This document shows positions 43,192 to 51,968 of a stretch of DNA of 64,000 nucleotides, piece after piece. Made by a program: the position numbers and the translations under genes. How positions within the stretch are numbered: the first letter of the stretch is position 1; each line of letters begins with the position of its first letter. The notes beneath the pieces are model-generated. The model had not been told where the DNA came from. It searched no databases and worked only from the letters and a program-made list of their open reading frames with translations. This DNA comes from Streptomyces olivaceoviridis (lineage in GTDB: Bacteria; Actinomycetota; Actinomycetes; Streptomycetales; Streptomycetaceae): assembly GCF_014650115.1 (NCBI RefSeq), contig NZ_BMUI01000011.1, positions 62,001 through 126,000 of the forward strand, given 5' to 3'.

Positions 43192-45594
43192 CTACGAAAC
43201 CACCGCGGCGTCCGGCGGGTTGGCGACCCGCCCGGCGCTGTCGTCGTCGCCGACGGCGATCCCCCGCCGCTTGGAGATGTACACGGCAACGACGATCACC
43301 AGCAGCGCGAGGATGGCGACACCGATCCGCACCCCGAGGTTCTTGTCGTCGCCGTAGGAAAACTTGATCACTGCCGGTGCGATGAGCAGCGAGACCAGGT
43401 TCATGACCTTCAGCAGCGGGTTGATCGCGGGTCCGGCGGTGTCCTTGAACGGGTCGCCGACCGTGTCCCCGATCACCGTGGCCGCGTGGGCCTCGCTGCC
43501 CTTGCCGCCGTGGTGGCCGTCCTCCACCAGCTTCTTGGCGTTGTCCCAGGCGCCGCCGGAGTTGGCGAGGAACACCGCCATCAGCGTGCCCGCGCCGATC
43601 GCGCCGGCGAGGTAGGAGCCGAGCGCGCCGACACCGAGCGTGAACCCGATGAAGATCGGCGCCATGACGGCGAGCAGACCGGGCGTGGCCAGCTCCCGCA
43701 GGGCGTCCTTGGTGCAGATGTCGACGACCTTGCCGTACTCGGGCTTCTCGCTGAAGTCCATGATCCCGGGCTTCTCACGGAACTGCCGCCGCACCTCGAA
43801 CACCACCGAACCCGCCGACCGCGACACCGCGTTGATGGCCAGTCCGGAGAAGAGGAAGACGACCGCGGCGCCGGCGATGAGGCCGACGAGGTTGTTGGGC
43901 TGCGAGATGTCCAGGGACAGGCTGAGCGGCGCCCCCGGCCCGGTGAGCTTCGCGCCGACGTCCTGCACGTTGGTGGTGATCGCGTCGCGGTACGACCCGA
44001 ACAGCGCCGACGCGGCGAGGACGGCGGTGGCGATGGCGATGCCCTTGGTGATGGCCTTGGTGGTGTTGCCGACCGCGTCCAGGTTGGTGAGCACCTGCGC
44101 GCCCGCGCCCTCCACGTCGCCGGACATCTCGGCGATGCCCTGCGCGTTGTCGGAGACCGGCCCGAAGGTGTCCATGGCGACGATCACGCCGACCGTGGTG
44201 AGCAGCCCGGTGCCGGCCAGCGCGACCGCGAACAACGCCAGCATGATCGACGTGCCGCCGAGCAGGAACGCGCCGTACACCCCGAGCCCGATGAGCAGCG
44301 CGGTGTAGACGGCGGACTCCAGGCCCACCGAGATGCCGGAGAGGACGACGGTGGCCGGGCCGGTGAGGGAGGTCTTGCCGATGTCCCGCACCGGACGGCG
44401 GTTGGTCTCGGTGAAGTAGCCGGTCAGCTGCTGGATGACGGCGGCGAGCAGGATGCCGATGGCCACCGCGACCAGCGCGAGGACGCGCGGATCGCCGTCC
44501 TTGCCCTTGATCGCCGCGTCGGTGACGCCGTCGAGGGCGGAGTACTTCGACGGCAGGTAGACGAAGACCGCGATCGCGACCAGCGCCAGTGAGATCACCG
44601 CGGAGATGAAGAAACCGCGGTTGATCGCCGACATGCCACTGCGGTCGGCCCGGCGCGGGGCGACCGCGAAGATGCCGATCATCGCCGTGATCACACCGAT
44701 GGCGGGCACCAGCAGCGGGAACGCCAGCCCGGAGTCGCCGAAGGCCGCCTTGCCGAGGATCAGCGCGGCCACCAGGGTCACGGCGTACGACTCGAACAGG
44801 TCGGCCGCCATGCCCGCGCAGTCCCCGACGTTGTCGCCCACGTTGTCGGCGATGGTCGCGGCGTTGCGCGGGTCGTCCTCCGGAATGCCCTGTTCGACCT
44901 TGCCGACCAGGTCGGCGCCGACGTCGGCGGCCTTGGTGAAGATGCCGCCGCCCACCCGCATGAACATCGCGATCAGGGCGGCGCCGAGGCCGAAGCCCTC
45001 CAGCACCTTCGGCGCGTCGGCCGCGTACACCAGCACCACACAGGAGGCGCCCAGCAGGCCGAGCCCCACCGTGAACATGCCGACGACGCCGCCCGTGCGA
45101 AATGCGATCTTCATCGCCGTGTGCGAGACGGTGGTGAGATCCTTTTCCGGCTCGCCTTCCGCCGGAGTCGCTTCCCGGGCCGCCGCGGCGACCCGCACAT
45201 TGCTGCGCACGGCGAGCCACATGCCGATATAGCCGGTGGCCGCCGAGAACGCCGCTCCGATCAGGAAGAACACCGAGCGGCCGGCCCGCTGATTCCAGTC
45301 GTCCGCGGGCAGCAGCATGAGCAGGAAGAAGACGACTACGGCGAATACGCCGAGCGTGCGCAACTGCCGGGCGAGATACGCCTTGGCACCTTCCTGGACC
45401 GCCTCGGCGATCTTCTTCATGCTGTCGGTGCCCTCGCCGGCCGCCAGCACCTGGCGGACCAGGATTCCCGCGACCACCAGCGCGGCCAGGGCGACCGCCG
45501 CGATGACGGCCACGATGATCCTGTTGTCGTCGGTCAGGACCGCGGCTGCGAGGGGTGTGAGGTGATCCGACTGAGGAGTGGAAAGCCCCGCCAT
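43192..45594 (-). CDS. hppA: K+-independent H+-translocating membrane pyrophosphatase
   Basis: Integral membrane pump of 800 residues and about 16 helices that couples pyrophosphate hydrolysis to proton export. Substrate-site motifs: GGGIFTKAADVGADLVGKVE, DDPRNAATIADNVGDNVGDCAGMAADLFESY and GDTVGDPFKDTAGPAINPLLK. The K+-dependence signature reads GNTTKAITKG near residue 510; Lys at this site marks the K+-independent H+ pumps. It has the long loops typical of actinobacterial forms. Terminated by a strong hairpin. Confidence 0.96.
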   Translation of the reverse strand: MAGLSTPQSDHLTPLAAAVLTDDNRIIVAVIAAVALAALVVAGILVRQVLAAGEGTDSMKKIAEAVQEGAKAYLARQLRTLGVFAVVVFFLLMLLPADDWNQRAGRSVFFLIGAAFSAATGYIGMWLAVRSNVRVAAAAREATPAEGEPEKDLTTVSHTAMKIAFRTGGVVGMFTVGLGLLGASCVVLVYAADAPKVLEGFGLGAALIAMFMRVGGGIFTKAADVGADLVGKVEQGIPEDDPRNAATIADNVGDNVGDCAGMAADLFESYAVTLVAALILGKAAFGDSGLAFPLLVPAIGVITAMIGIFAVAPRRADRSGMSAINRGFFISAVISLALVAIAVFVYLPSKYSALDGVTDAAIKGKDGDPRVLALVAVAIGILLAAVIQQLTGYFTETNRRPVRDIGKTSLTGPATVVLSGISVGLESAVYTALLIGLGVYGAFLLGGTSIMLALFAVALAGTGLLTTVGVIVAMDTFGPVSDNAQGIAEMSGDVEGAGAQVLTNLDAVGNTTKAITKGIAIATAVLAASALFGSYRDAITTNVQDVGAKLTGPGAPLSLSLDISQPNNLVGLIAGAAVVFLFSGLAINAVSRSAGSVVFEVRRQFREKPGIMDFSEKPEYGKVVDICTKDALRELATPGLLAVMAPIFIGFTLGVGALGSYLAGAIGAGTLMAVFLANSGGAWDNAKKLVEDGHHGGKGSEAHAATVIGDTVGDPFKDTAGPAINPLLKVMNLVSLLIAPAVIKFSYGDDKNLGVRIGVAILALLVIVVAVYISKRRGIAVGDDDSAGRVANPPDAAVVS

Positions 45595-45823
45595 TCGTCC
45601 TCCTTGACGCTTGGGCTGAGCTCAAGATGTGGACGGATTGTAGGTACCGCCGAGTGAGTCTAAACAGGGGACGGTAAACGGAATTGGCCTGCGTGTACAT
45701 ACAGCAAACTCAATCAACGTAATGCCCTAAAGCCATTGTCGGCCACCCGGGCGCTTGATCAAATTATCACGGTTTTGATCGTGAATTCGTTCACGAATTC
45801 CCCGTGGTGGCCGCACAAACACG
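45595..45823 (-). promoter_or_regulatory. AT-rich upstream region of hppA with two inverted repeats
   Basis: An unusually AT-rich stretch for this genome (45645-45800). It contains GATCAAA-N10-TTTGATC (45757-45780) and GAATTCG-TTCA-CGAATTC (45783-45800). These are likely regulatory sites for hppA, whose start is at 45594; the exact promoter is not certain. Confidence 0.5.
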
Positions 45824-45852
45824 ACAGGGGCCCTGCTCGGCAGGGCCCCTGT
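45824..45852 (-). terminator. Terminator downstream of apgA
   Basis: Perfect 12-bp stem ACAGGGGCCCTG with loop CTCGG; it separates the apgA-bldG region from hppA. Confidence 0.8.
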
Positions 45853-45887
45853 GCGCTTGTCGGGTGGTTTTCGGCGGCTACGGCCAG

Positions 45888-45980
45888 TCGAGTGAGACCG
45901 GTCGGCCGGACCAGGTGAGCGAGACCAGACGGGCGAGATCAGACGGGCTGGAACAGGCGGGCGGGATCAGACGGGCGAGA
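45888..45980. repeat. Degenerate GAGATCAGACGGGC repeats after apgA
   Basis: Five or so imperfect units of about 14-21 bp (GAGACCAGACGGGC, GAGATCAGACGGGC and variants) abut the apgA stop codon. Confidence 0.65.
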
Positions 45981-46415
45981 TCAGGCGAGCGCCGCGGCCG
46001 ACGGCGCGGTCGGCCAGGTCATGCGGATCAGGCCACCGTTCTGCCCGGTGGTGACCTCCACGTCGTCGACGAGACCGCTGATGACCGCGAGGCCCATCTC
46101 GTCCTCCTCGGCCTCCGCCTCGGCTTCCTGCCCGGCGCCCGGCGTGTCGCCGCCCGGGGCGGCATGCGGAGCCTCGTCGCCGACCTCGATGGAGAACTGT
46201 TTCTCCTCTTCGATCAGCGCCACCTTCACCGGTGCCGTGACGCCACTGCTCTGGTGGAGTCCGACTGCGCGGGAGCATGCCTCTCCCACGGCCAGCCGCA
46301 CCTCGTCCAGGACGGCCTCGTCCACTCCGGCCCGGCGCGCCACCGCTGCCGCCACCAACCGGGCGGTCCTGACGTGCTCGGGCAGCGCGCTGAAGCGGAG
46401 TTCGACGGTGGCCAT
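45981..46415 (-). CDS. apgA: Anti-sigma factor-like HATPase, partner of BldG
   Basis: Protein of 144 residues with the RsbW/SpoIIAB fold (FSALPEHVRTARLVAAAVARRAGVDEAVLDEVRLAVGEA). In S. coelicolor the gene after bldG encodes this partner, named apgA as I recall. The N-box, normally ExxxNAxxHA, reads EACSRAVGLH, so the magnesium-binding Asn is missing. An acidic insertion EAEAEAEEDE precedes the G1-like GLAVISGLVDDV. Kinase activity is therefore doubtful, whereas binding to BldG or a sigma factor remains likely. Confidence 0.88.
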   Translation of the reverse strand: MATVELRFSALPEHVRTARLVAAAVARRAGVDEAVLDEVRLAVGEACSRAVGLHQSSGVTAPVKVALIEEEKQFSIEVGDEAPHAAPGGDTPGAGQEAEAEAEEDEMGLAVISGLVDDVEVTTGQNGGLIRMTWPTAPSAAALA

Positions 46416-46597
46416 GCATCCCCCTCGCGACTACGGGCGTGCGGTCGGGGGCGGGGCCGCCGAGCGCCCACACCCCCCGGTGTACATCTGTATTCCGGGC
46501 CGCCACATCAGGATCGGCCCAGGACGGGACCGGCCGACGACCGGGCCCCGGCAGGAGCCCGACGCCGGCGACCGGTCCGGGATCGGTCGGCGACCGA

Positions 46598-46939
46598 TCA
46601 GTCGGTGGCCGCCACCGCTTCCTCGACCGTGGTGTGGATCGGGAACACCTTGGTGAGGCCGGTGATGCGGAAGATCTTCAGAATGCGCTCCTGGTTGCAG
46701 ACCAGACGCAGCGAGCCCTCGTGGGCACGAACCCTCTTCAGGCCGCCGACCAGCACGCCGAGCCCGGTGGAGTCGAGGAAGTCCACGCCTTCCATGTCGA
46801 CGACGAGGTGGAAATTCCCGTCGTTCACCAGCTCGACCAGCTGCTCACGCAGCTTGGGCGCGGTATATACGTCGATTTCGCCACCGACCTCGACGACCGT
46901 ACGATCGCCGACGGTACGGGTCGACAGGGACAGGTCCAC
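46598..46939 (-). CDS. bldG: BldG anti-anti-sigma factor
   Basis: STAS-domain protein of 113 residues that controls aerial growth and antibiotic production in Streptomyces by partner switching. The phosphorylatable serine is Ser57 in GVDFLDSTGLGVLVGG. The N-terminus MDLSLSTRTVGDRTVVEVGGEIDVYTAPKL is characteristic. It lies 182 bases upstream of apgA on the same strand, and divergent from the helicase gene. Confidence 0.96.
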   Translation of the reverse strand: MDLSLSTRTVGDRTVVEVGGEIDVYTAPKLREQLVELVNDGNFHLVVDMEGVDFLDSTGLGVLVGGLKRVRAHEGSLRLVCNQERILKIFRITGLTKVFPIHTTVEEAVAATD

Positions 46940-47019
46940 GGATCCTCCAGCACCTTGCTATCGAGCGGTCGCCCCTCGGGCACCTCGCTTGCGGCCCCCG
47001 GGACGTTTCGCCAGCCGCG

Positions 47020-49512
47020 ATGGCATTCAATCACTTACCGGCAGGCGTGCACGACGCCTTGGCTCCATTGTCCGTCACGCCAGTGACACACTCGGTGCCG
47101 ATGGCCAAGAATCACCGATCCGATCGACCCCAGGCCCGCCCGGCCTCCCGCCCGTCTCCGGGCACGGTTCTGGACCGGCTCACCGCCGGGCCGAGCCGGG
47201 CTGCGCGCATCACTCATACGGAGCACTTGCCCCCGCGCGCGGGCCGCCATGCCGTCTGGCCTGACCGGATTCGGCCCGAAGTGATCGCCGCCGTCCAGGC
47301 GTGCGGCATCGAGCACCCCTGGGCGCACCAGGCGCTGGCCGCCGAGCACGCCCTGGACGGCGACTCGGTGGTGGTCGCCACCGGTACAGCCTCCGGCAAG
47401 TCCCTCGCCTACCTCGTGCCCGTCCTGTCCACCCTCCTGGACGGCGCGGAAGCCCCGAACGGCCGTGGTGCCACCGCCCTTTACCTGTCCCCCACCAAGG
47501 CGCTCGCGGCGGACCAGTGCCGGTCGGTGAAGGAACTTTCACAACCCCTCGGCACATCGGTACGACCGGCCGTGTACGACGGCGACACCCCGTTCGAGGA
47601 ACGGGAGTGGATCCGCCAGTACGCCAACTACGTCCTCACCAACCCGGACATGCTGCACCGCGGGATACTCCCCTCCCACCCCCGCTGGTCCTCCTTCCTG
47701 AGATCGCTCAAGTACGTCGTCATCGACGAGTGCCACACCTACCGGGGCGTCTTCGGCTCGCACGTCGCCCAGGTGCTGCGCCGGCTGCGCCGCCTGTGCG
47801 CCCGCTACGGCTCCTCCCCCGTGTTCCTGCTGGCCTCGGCGACCGCCGCCGAGCCCGCGGTCGCTGCCCGCCGGCTGACCGGCCTGCCGGTCGTCGAGGT
47901 CGCCGACGACGCCTCCCCGCGCGGAGAGCTGGTGTTCGCCCTCTGGGAGCCCCCGCTCACCGAACTGCACGGCGAGAGGGGCGCACCCGTACGGCGTACC
48001 GCCACCGCCGAGACCGCCGACCTGCTGACCGACCTCACCGTGCAGGGTGTGCGCTCGGTCGCCTTCGTACGCTCCCGGCGCGGCGCCGAGTTGATCGCGG
48101 TCATCGCCCAGGAGAGACTCGCCGAGGTCGACCGCTCCCTGGCCCGGCGTGTCGCGGCGTACCGCGGCGGCTACCTCCCCGAGGAGCGCCGCGCCCTGGA
48201 ACGCGCACTGCACTCCGGCGAACTCCTCGGCCTCGCCGCCACGACCGCCCTGGAACTGGGCGTGGACGTCTCCGGCCTGGACGCGGTGGTGATCTCCGGC
48301 TACCCGGGCACCCGCGCCTCCCTGTGGCAGCAGGCGGGCCGCGCGGGCCGCTCCGGCCAGGGCGCCCTCGCGGTTCTCGTCGCCCGCGACGACCCGCTGG
48401 ACACCTTCCTCGTCCATCACCCCGAGGCCCTGTTCGACCAGCCGGTGGAATCCACGGTCCTCGACCCCGACAACCCCTACGTCCTCGCCCCGCACCTGTG
48501 CGCCGCCGCCGCGGAGCTGCCGCTGACCGAGGAGGACCTGGACCTCTTCGGCCCCGCCTGCGCGGACGTCCTGCCGCAGCTGGAGGCCGCGAAGCTGCTC
48601 CGCCGGCGCACCAGGGCCTGGCACTGGACCCGCCGGGAGCGGGCCGCCGACCTCACCGACATCCGCGGCGCCGGCGGCCGTCCGGTGCAGGTCGTCGAGG
48701 CCGGCACGGGCCGCCTGCTCGGCACGGTCGACGCGGGCGCCGCGCACTCCGCCGTCCACGAAGGCGCCGTCCACCTGCACCAGGGCCGCACCTATCTGGT
48801 GCGCTCCCTGGACCTGGAGGACTCCGTCGCCCTGGTCGAGCAGGCGGACCCGCCGTACTCGACGGTCGCCCGCGACACCACGTCCATCGCCGTCCTGGAG
48901 ACGGACACCGAGATCCCGTGGGGCGCCGGCCGCCTGTGCTACGGCTCGGTGGAGGTCACCAACCAGGTGGTCTCCTACCTCCGCCGCCGCCTCATCACCG
49001 GCGAAGTGCTGGGCGAGACGAAGCTCGACCTCCCTCCTCGTACGCTGCGCACACGCGCGGTGTGGTGGACGGTCACCGAGGACCAGTTGGACGAGGCCCG
49101 GATCACCCCGGAGATCCTCGGCGGCTCCCTGCACGCCGCCGAACACGCCTCCATCGGCATGCTGCCCCTCTTCGCGACCTGCGACCGCTGGGACATCGGC
49201 GGCGTGTCCGTGCCCCTGCACCTCGACACCCTCCTCCCCACGGTCTTCGTCTACGACGGCCACCCCGGCGGCGCCGGATTCGCCGAGCGCGCCTTCCACA
49301 CCGCCCGCGCCTGGCTCACCGCCACCCGCGAGGCCATCGCCTCCTGCGAGTGCGAGGCCGGCTGCCCGTCCTGCATCCAGTCCCCCAAGTGCGGCAACGG
49401 CAACGACCCACTGCACAAGAGAGGCGCGGTACGACTGCTCACGGTGCTGCTGCGAGGGGCGCCGGAGGGGACGGGCGCGGGGGAATCGGGGGGAGAGCAG
49501 GCGCGGGGCTAG
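47020..49512 (+). CDS. DECH-box helicase with DUF1998 (Hrq1/MrfA-like)
   Basis: Superfamily 2 helicase of about 830 residues. Walker A is VVVATGTASGKSLAYLVPV near residue 118; motif II is VVIDECHTYRGVFGSHVAQVLRRLRRL near 237; motif III LASATAAEP; motif VI WQQAGRAGRSGQG. The C-terminal DUF1998 domain ends with four cysteines (CECEAGCPSCIQSPKCGNG) expected to bind zinc. Relatives (yeast Hrq1, Bacillus MrfA) act in DNA-damage repair. This is the actinobacterial helicase found beside Tad secretion genes. ATG 47020 is assumed; ATG 47101 (MAKNHRSDRP) is a possible alternative. Confidence 0.9.
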   Translation: MAFNHLPAGVHDALAPLSVTPVTHSVPMAKNHRSDRPQARPASRPSPGTVLDRLTAGPSRAARITHTEHLPPRAGRHAVWPDRIRPEVIAAVQACGIEHPWAHQALAAEHALDGDSVVVATGTASGKSLAYLVPVLSTLLDGAEAPNGRGATALYLSPTKALAADQCRSVKELSQPLGTSVRPAVYDGDTPFEEREWIRQYANYVLTNPDMLHRGILPSHPRWSSFLRSLKYVVIDECHTYRGVFGSHVAQVLRRLRRLCARYGSSPVFLLASATAAEPAVAARRLTGLPVVEVADDASPRGELVFALWEPPLTELHGERGAPVRRTATAETADLLTDLTVQGVRSVAFVRSRRGAELIAVIAQERLAEVDRSLARRVAAYRGGYLPEERRALERALHSGELLGLAATTALELGVDVSGLDAVVISGYPGTRASLWQQAGRAGRSGQGALAVLVARDDPLDTFLVHHPEALFDQPVESTVLDPDNPYVLAPHLCAAAAELPLTEEDLDLFGPACADVLPQLEAAKLLRRRTRAWHWTRRERAADLTDIRGAGGRPVQVVEAGTGRLLGTVDAGAAHSAVHEGAVHLHQGRTYLVRSLDLEDSVALVEQADPPYSTVARDTTSIAVLETDTEIPWGAGRLCYGSVEVTNQVVSYLRRRLITGEVLGETKLDLPPRTLRTRAVWWTVTEDQLDEARITPEILGGSLHAAEHASIGMLPLFATCDRWDIGGVSVPLHLDTLLPTVFVYDGHPGGAGFAERAFHTARAWLTATREAIASCECEAGCPSCIQSPKCGNGNDPLHKRGAVRLLTVLLRGAPEGTGAGESGGEQARG

Positions 49513-49546
49513 CGACACGGCTCGGGAGCGCGGGCACGCCGGGCCA

Positions 49547-49612
49547 CCGGGCCAACAGGCGGTGGTTGCCGGGCCAACAGGCGGTGGTTGCCGGGCCAAC
49601 AGGCGGTGGGCC
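49547..49612. repeat. 22-bp tandem repeat, three copies
   Basis: Units at 49547-49568, 49569-49590 and 49591-49612; the first two are identical and the third differs at its end. They lie between the convergent helicase and tadE-like genes. More decayed relatives continue to about 49880, inside the tadE-like coding sequence. Confidence 0.85.
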
Positions 49613-49738
49613 ACCGAAACGCCAGGCGGTGGAGCCGCCTGGGTACCGCTCAGGGCAGACGGCATGACCTGGAAGCCGTCCGGGACATCGGGCGGTGTGG
49701 CCCGGCAGGGCCTGGGAGCCGCGGTCAGGCGGCAGGGT

Positions 49739-50362
49739 TCAGGGCCTGTCCGGCACGGCACCGGAATCGCCCCGGACACCTGGCGGCACAGCCCGCAAGC
49801 CGTCCGGGACGCCGGGCGGCCCACCCAGAGAGCCACCCGTGGCGCCAGGCGGCCCAACCGCTGAGCCACCCGTGGCGCCGGAAATCGCGGCCCCGTCAGA
49901 CACGCCGGGCGGTACGGGAGCTGCCGGTCCCGCTCTCGCTCTGACCTCCGCCGTGAACGGCCCCCTTCCTGCGGCCGCCGTCACCTCGGACGTGTCGCCC
50001 ACGATCGCGCACCGCACCAGCCGTACTCCCTGGGCCGCCGCCAGCCGTTCGGCCCGGGCGCAGGCCGCCGTGCCGCCCTCGGCCCAGTGGTCCGCCGCCG
50101 CGAGCGCGGCCAGGTCGGCGCCGCCGGCCGCCCGGTGCCGTACGACAACGGCCTGCCCGAGAGCGAGCACGGCGCCGAACACCACACACAGCACGGCGAT
50201 CGCCCCCAGGCTCCAGACGGTGGCGGACCCCCGGTCGGAGCCCGACGGCCGGTCCGGCTGCGTGTTCCCACCGCGCCACGACCCCTCGCGCTCCTCGCCC
50301 CCGGTCCCCCATCGACCGCCGGCCCGCACCCGTTCGCCGGTCAGCCCGCACCGGCGTCTCAT
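49739..50362 (-). CDS. TadE-like pilus assembly protein (helicase/secretion neighbourhood)
   Basis: Protein of 207 residues. One N-terminal membrane helix (GSATVWSLGAIAVLCVVFGAVLALGQAVVV) is followed by the conserved RAAGGADLAALAAADHW and paired cysteines (TAACARAERL, VRLVRCAIVG), as in Rv3654c-like proteins. The start overlaps the tadE stop codon by 4 bases (ATGA) with GGAGGAGGGG upstream. The last 55 residues are Gly/Pro-rich (SGATGGSAVGPPGATGG) and coincide with the repeat array, so the C-terminus appears extended by repeats. Confidence 0.85.
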   Translation of the reverse strand: MRRRCGLTGERVRAGGRWGTGGEEREGSWRGGNTQPDRPSGSDRGSATVWSLGAIAVLCVVFGAVLALGQAVVVRHRAAGGADLAALAAADHWAEGGTAACARAERLAAAQGVRLVRCAIVGDTSEVTAAAGRGPFTAEVRARAGPAAPVPPGVSDGAAISGATGGSAVGPPGATGGSLGGPPGVPDGLRAVPPGVRGDSGAVPDRP

Positions 50363-50733
50363 GGCCCCTCCTCCCTCGGTCCCACCGTGTCCTCGGCGAG
50401 GGCCACGGCCTCCTCCCGGACCTCGAACGGCAACCCGCTCAGCACCGGCGGCTTGGCCGCCACCGTCACCCGGACCCGGTCGCCCTCGCGTGCGACGGTC
50501 ACCCGCGCTCCCCTCGGCGCCGCTTCCCGGGTCACCGTCACCACCGCCTCGGCCGGGTCCTGCCGGGCGGCGGCCCGGGCACCCGCACGGGCCGCGTCCA
50601 CGCACTCGATCCGCGCCGCCACCACAAGCAGCCCCCAGACCAGCGCCATCGTGAACGCCACCAGCACGGACAGCACCACGGCCGCCTCCGCGGTCACGAA
50701 CCCACCGTCCCCACCTCGCTCACATCCGCGCAC
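50359..50733 (-). CDS. tadE: TadE-family pilus assembly protein
   Basis: Minor pseudopilin-like protein of 124 residues. The TadE signature is GGFVTAEAAVVLSVLVAFTMALVWGLLVVAARIECVDAARAGARAAAR, in which the Glu after the processing site is conserved. GTG 50733 overlaps the end of the DUF4244 gene by 14 bases, with AAGAGGG 5 bases before it. Part of the Tad pilus operon. Confidence 0.85.
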   Translation of the reverse strand: MRGCERGGDGGFVTAEAAVVLSVLVAFTMALVWGLLVVAARIECVDAARAGARAAARQDPAEAVVTVTREAAPRGARVTVAREGDRVRVTVAAKPPVLSGLPFEVREEAVALAEDTVGPREEGP

Positions 50734-50920
50734 TGAGGGCCCTCTTCACGATGGCTTGCAACTCCGCCTGGACCTGGCCGCTGGTGACGACCTTGTAGAG
50801 CAGCAAGGCGAACCCGACGGCCGCGATGATCCCCATGGCGTACTCGGACGTCACCATTCCGCCGTCCTGACGGCAGGCCCCACGCACCCGGACCGCCACT
50901 TTCCTGATCTTCTCGAACAT
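50720..50920 (-). CDS. DUF4244 Flp-pilin-like peptide
   Basis: Peptide of 66 residues: basic leader MFEKIRKVAVRVRGACRQDGG, then MVTSEYAMGIIAAVGFALLLYKVV, with a Glu five residues into the hydrophobic segment as in Flp pilins processed by TadV-type prepilin peptidases. Probably the major pilin subunit. No prepilin peptidase gene is visible in the window. Confidence 0.82.
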   Translation of the reverse strand: MFEKIRKVAVRVRGACRQDGGMVTSEYAMGIIAAVGFALLLYKVVTSGQVQAELQAIVKRALSARM

Positions 50921-50944
50921 TTCAACCCCCGTGAGGCTTCTGGT

Positions 50945-51010
50945 CTTTGTCGCTAGTTGTCGTTGGTTCTCGTTCGTCGTCGCCAGTTGCCGCTCGTCGT
51001 CATTCGTCGC
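50945..51010. repeat. Imperfect TCGTCGCCAGTTGCCG repeats
   Basis: Three to four imperfect units between tadC and the pilin gene (for example GTCGCTAGTTGTCGTTGG and GTCGCCAGTTGCCGCTCG). Unusual for a spacer within an operon-like run of genes. Confidence 0.6.
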
Positions 51011-51050
51011 GCTTACCTGACGTCCGCGTACCGGCCCGCTCTCATCGCCC

Positions 51051-51833
51051 TCACCTCCCTCCCATCACCCCACCCGCCAGCCCGATCACGACCGGCAGCA
51101 CGCCGACCGCGATGAACGCGGGCAAGAAGCACAGGCCGACCGGCGCCGAGATCAGTACGCCCGCCCTGCGCGCCCGGACCGTCGCCGCACGGGCCCACTC
51201 CGCACGCGCGTCCGACGCGAGCCGGGCGACCGGGCCGGCCGTGGGCAACCCGGACTCGTCGGCCCGCTCCAGCAGCCGCGCCAGCGCACCGGCACCGGGC
51301 AGCGCCGCCAAGCTCCGCCAGGCGTCCGCCGGTACGCCGCCGAGCCGGACCTCCGCCGCGCCCCGCGCCAGTGCCTGCCCGACGGGTCCGCCAAGGGCCT
51401 CCCCCACCGCCTGGGCGGCGATCACCGGACCGGCACCGGCCGCGATGCAGGCGGCCAGCAGATCGGCGGCCAGCGGAAGTTGGCGCGCGGCCCCGGCCGC
51501 ATCGACCACCTCTTGCCGTCCGGCTGCCGCCTGACGGCCCCGCCACCGCCAGAGCACCGCGCCCACGCCCAGCCCCAGCACCACACCGACGACCCCGCCG
51601 ACCAGCACCCAGACACCACACACCGCACCGGCCGTCGGCACCCATCGCCGCCGAACGATGTCCGGAATCGCCAACCGGGCCGTGCGAGCAGGCACTTCGA
51701 AGCCCAGCAGCTCGGCCACCCGGCGCCGCGCCCGATGCCGCCGTCGCGCCAGCTCCAGCCGCCGGACACCCCAGCCGAGGATCAGTACCACGACCACCGC
51801 CGTCCCCAGCCTGTGGATGACTTCCCCGCTCAT
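51051..51833 (-). CDS. tadC: TadC-like type II secretion F-domain protein
   Basis: Inner-membrane platform protein of 260 residues. N-terminal helix GTAVVVVLILGWGV, a second hydrophobic pair (VCGVWVLVGGVVGVVLGLGVGAVL), the T2SSF domain (AARQLPLAADLLAACIAAGAGPVIAAQAVGEALGG) and C-terminal helices (VGLCFLPAFIAVGVLPVVIGLAGG). ATG 51833 (MSGEVIHRL) has GGAAGGGG 8 bases upstream. Confidence 0.85.
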   Translation of the reverse strand: MSGEVIHRLGTAVVVVLILGWGVRRLELARRRHRARRRVAELLGFEVPARTARLAIPDIVRRRWVPTAGAVCGVWVLVGGVVGVVLGLGVGAVLWRWRGRQAAAGRQEVVDAAGAARQLPLAADLLAACIAAGAGPVIAAQAVGEALGGPVGQALARGAAEVRLGGVPADAWRSLAALPGAGALARLLERADESGLPTAGPVARLASDARAEWARAATVRARRAGVLISAPVGLCFLPAFIAVGVLPVVIGLAGGVMGGR

Positions 51834-51854
51834 GCCGCACACCCCTTCCCCACC

Positions 51855-51942
51855 ACTCGGCCGTTCGGCCACTCGGCCATTCGGTCTTCGGTCTTCGGTC
51901 TTCGGCCATTCGGTCTTCGGTCGGTCATTCGGTCACTCGGGC
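51855..51942. repeat. CGGTCTTCGGTC/CGGCCATTCGGTC short tandem repeats
   Basis: About ten short units (7-12 bp) in the gap between tadB and tadC. Confidence 0.8.
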
Positions 51943-51968
51943 TGTTCGCCACATACACATGGCGCGCC

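Noticed and set aside
49547..49612. Possible CRISPR array next to a helicase
   Set aside because: Units are contiguous 22-bp tandem copies without unique spacers, and no cas gene is present; the helicase belongs to the Hrq1-like family.
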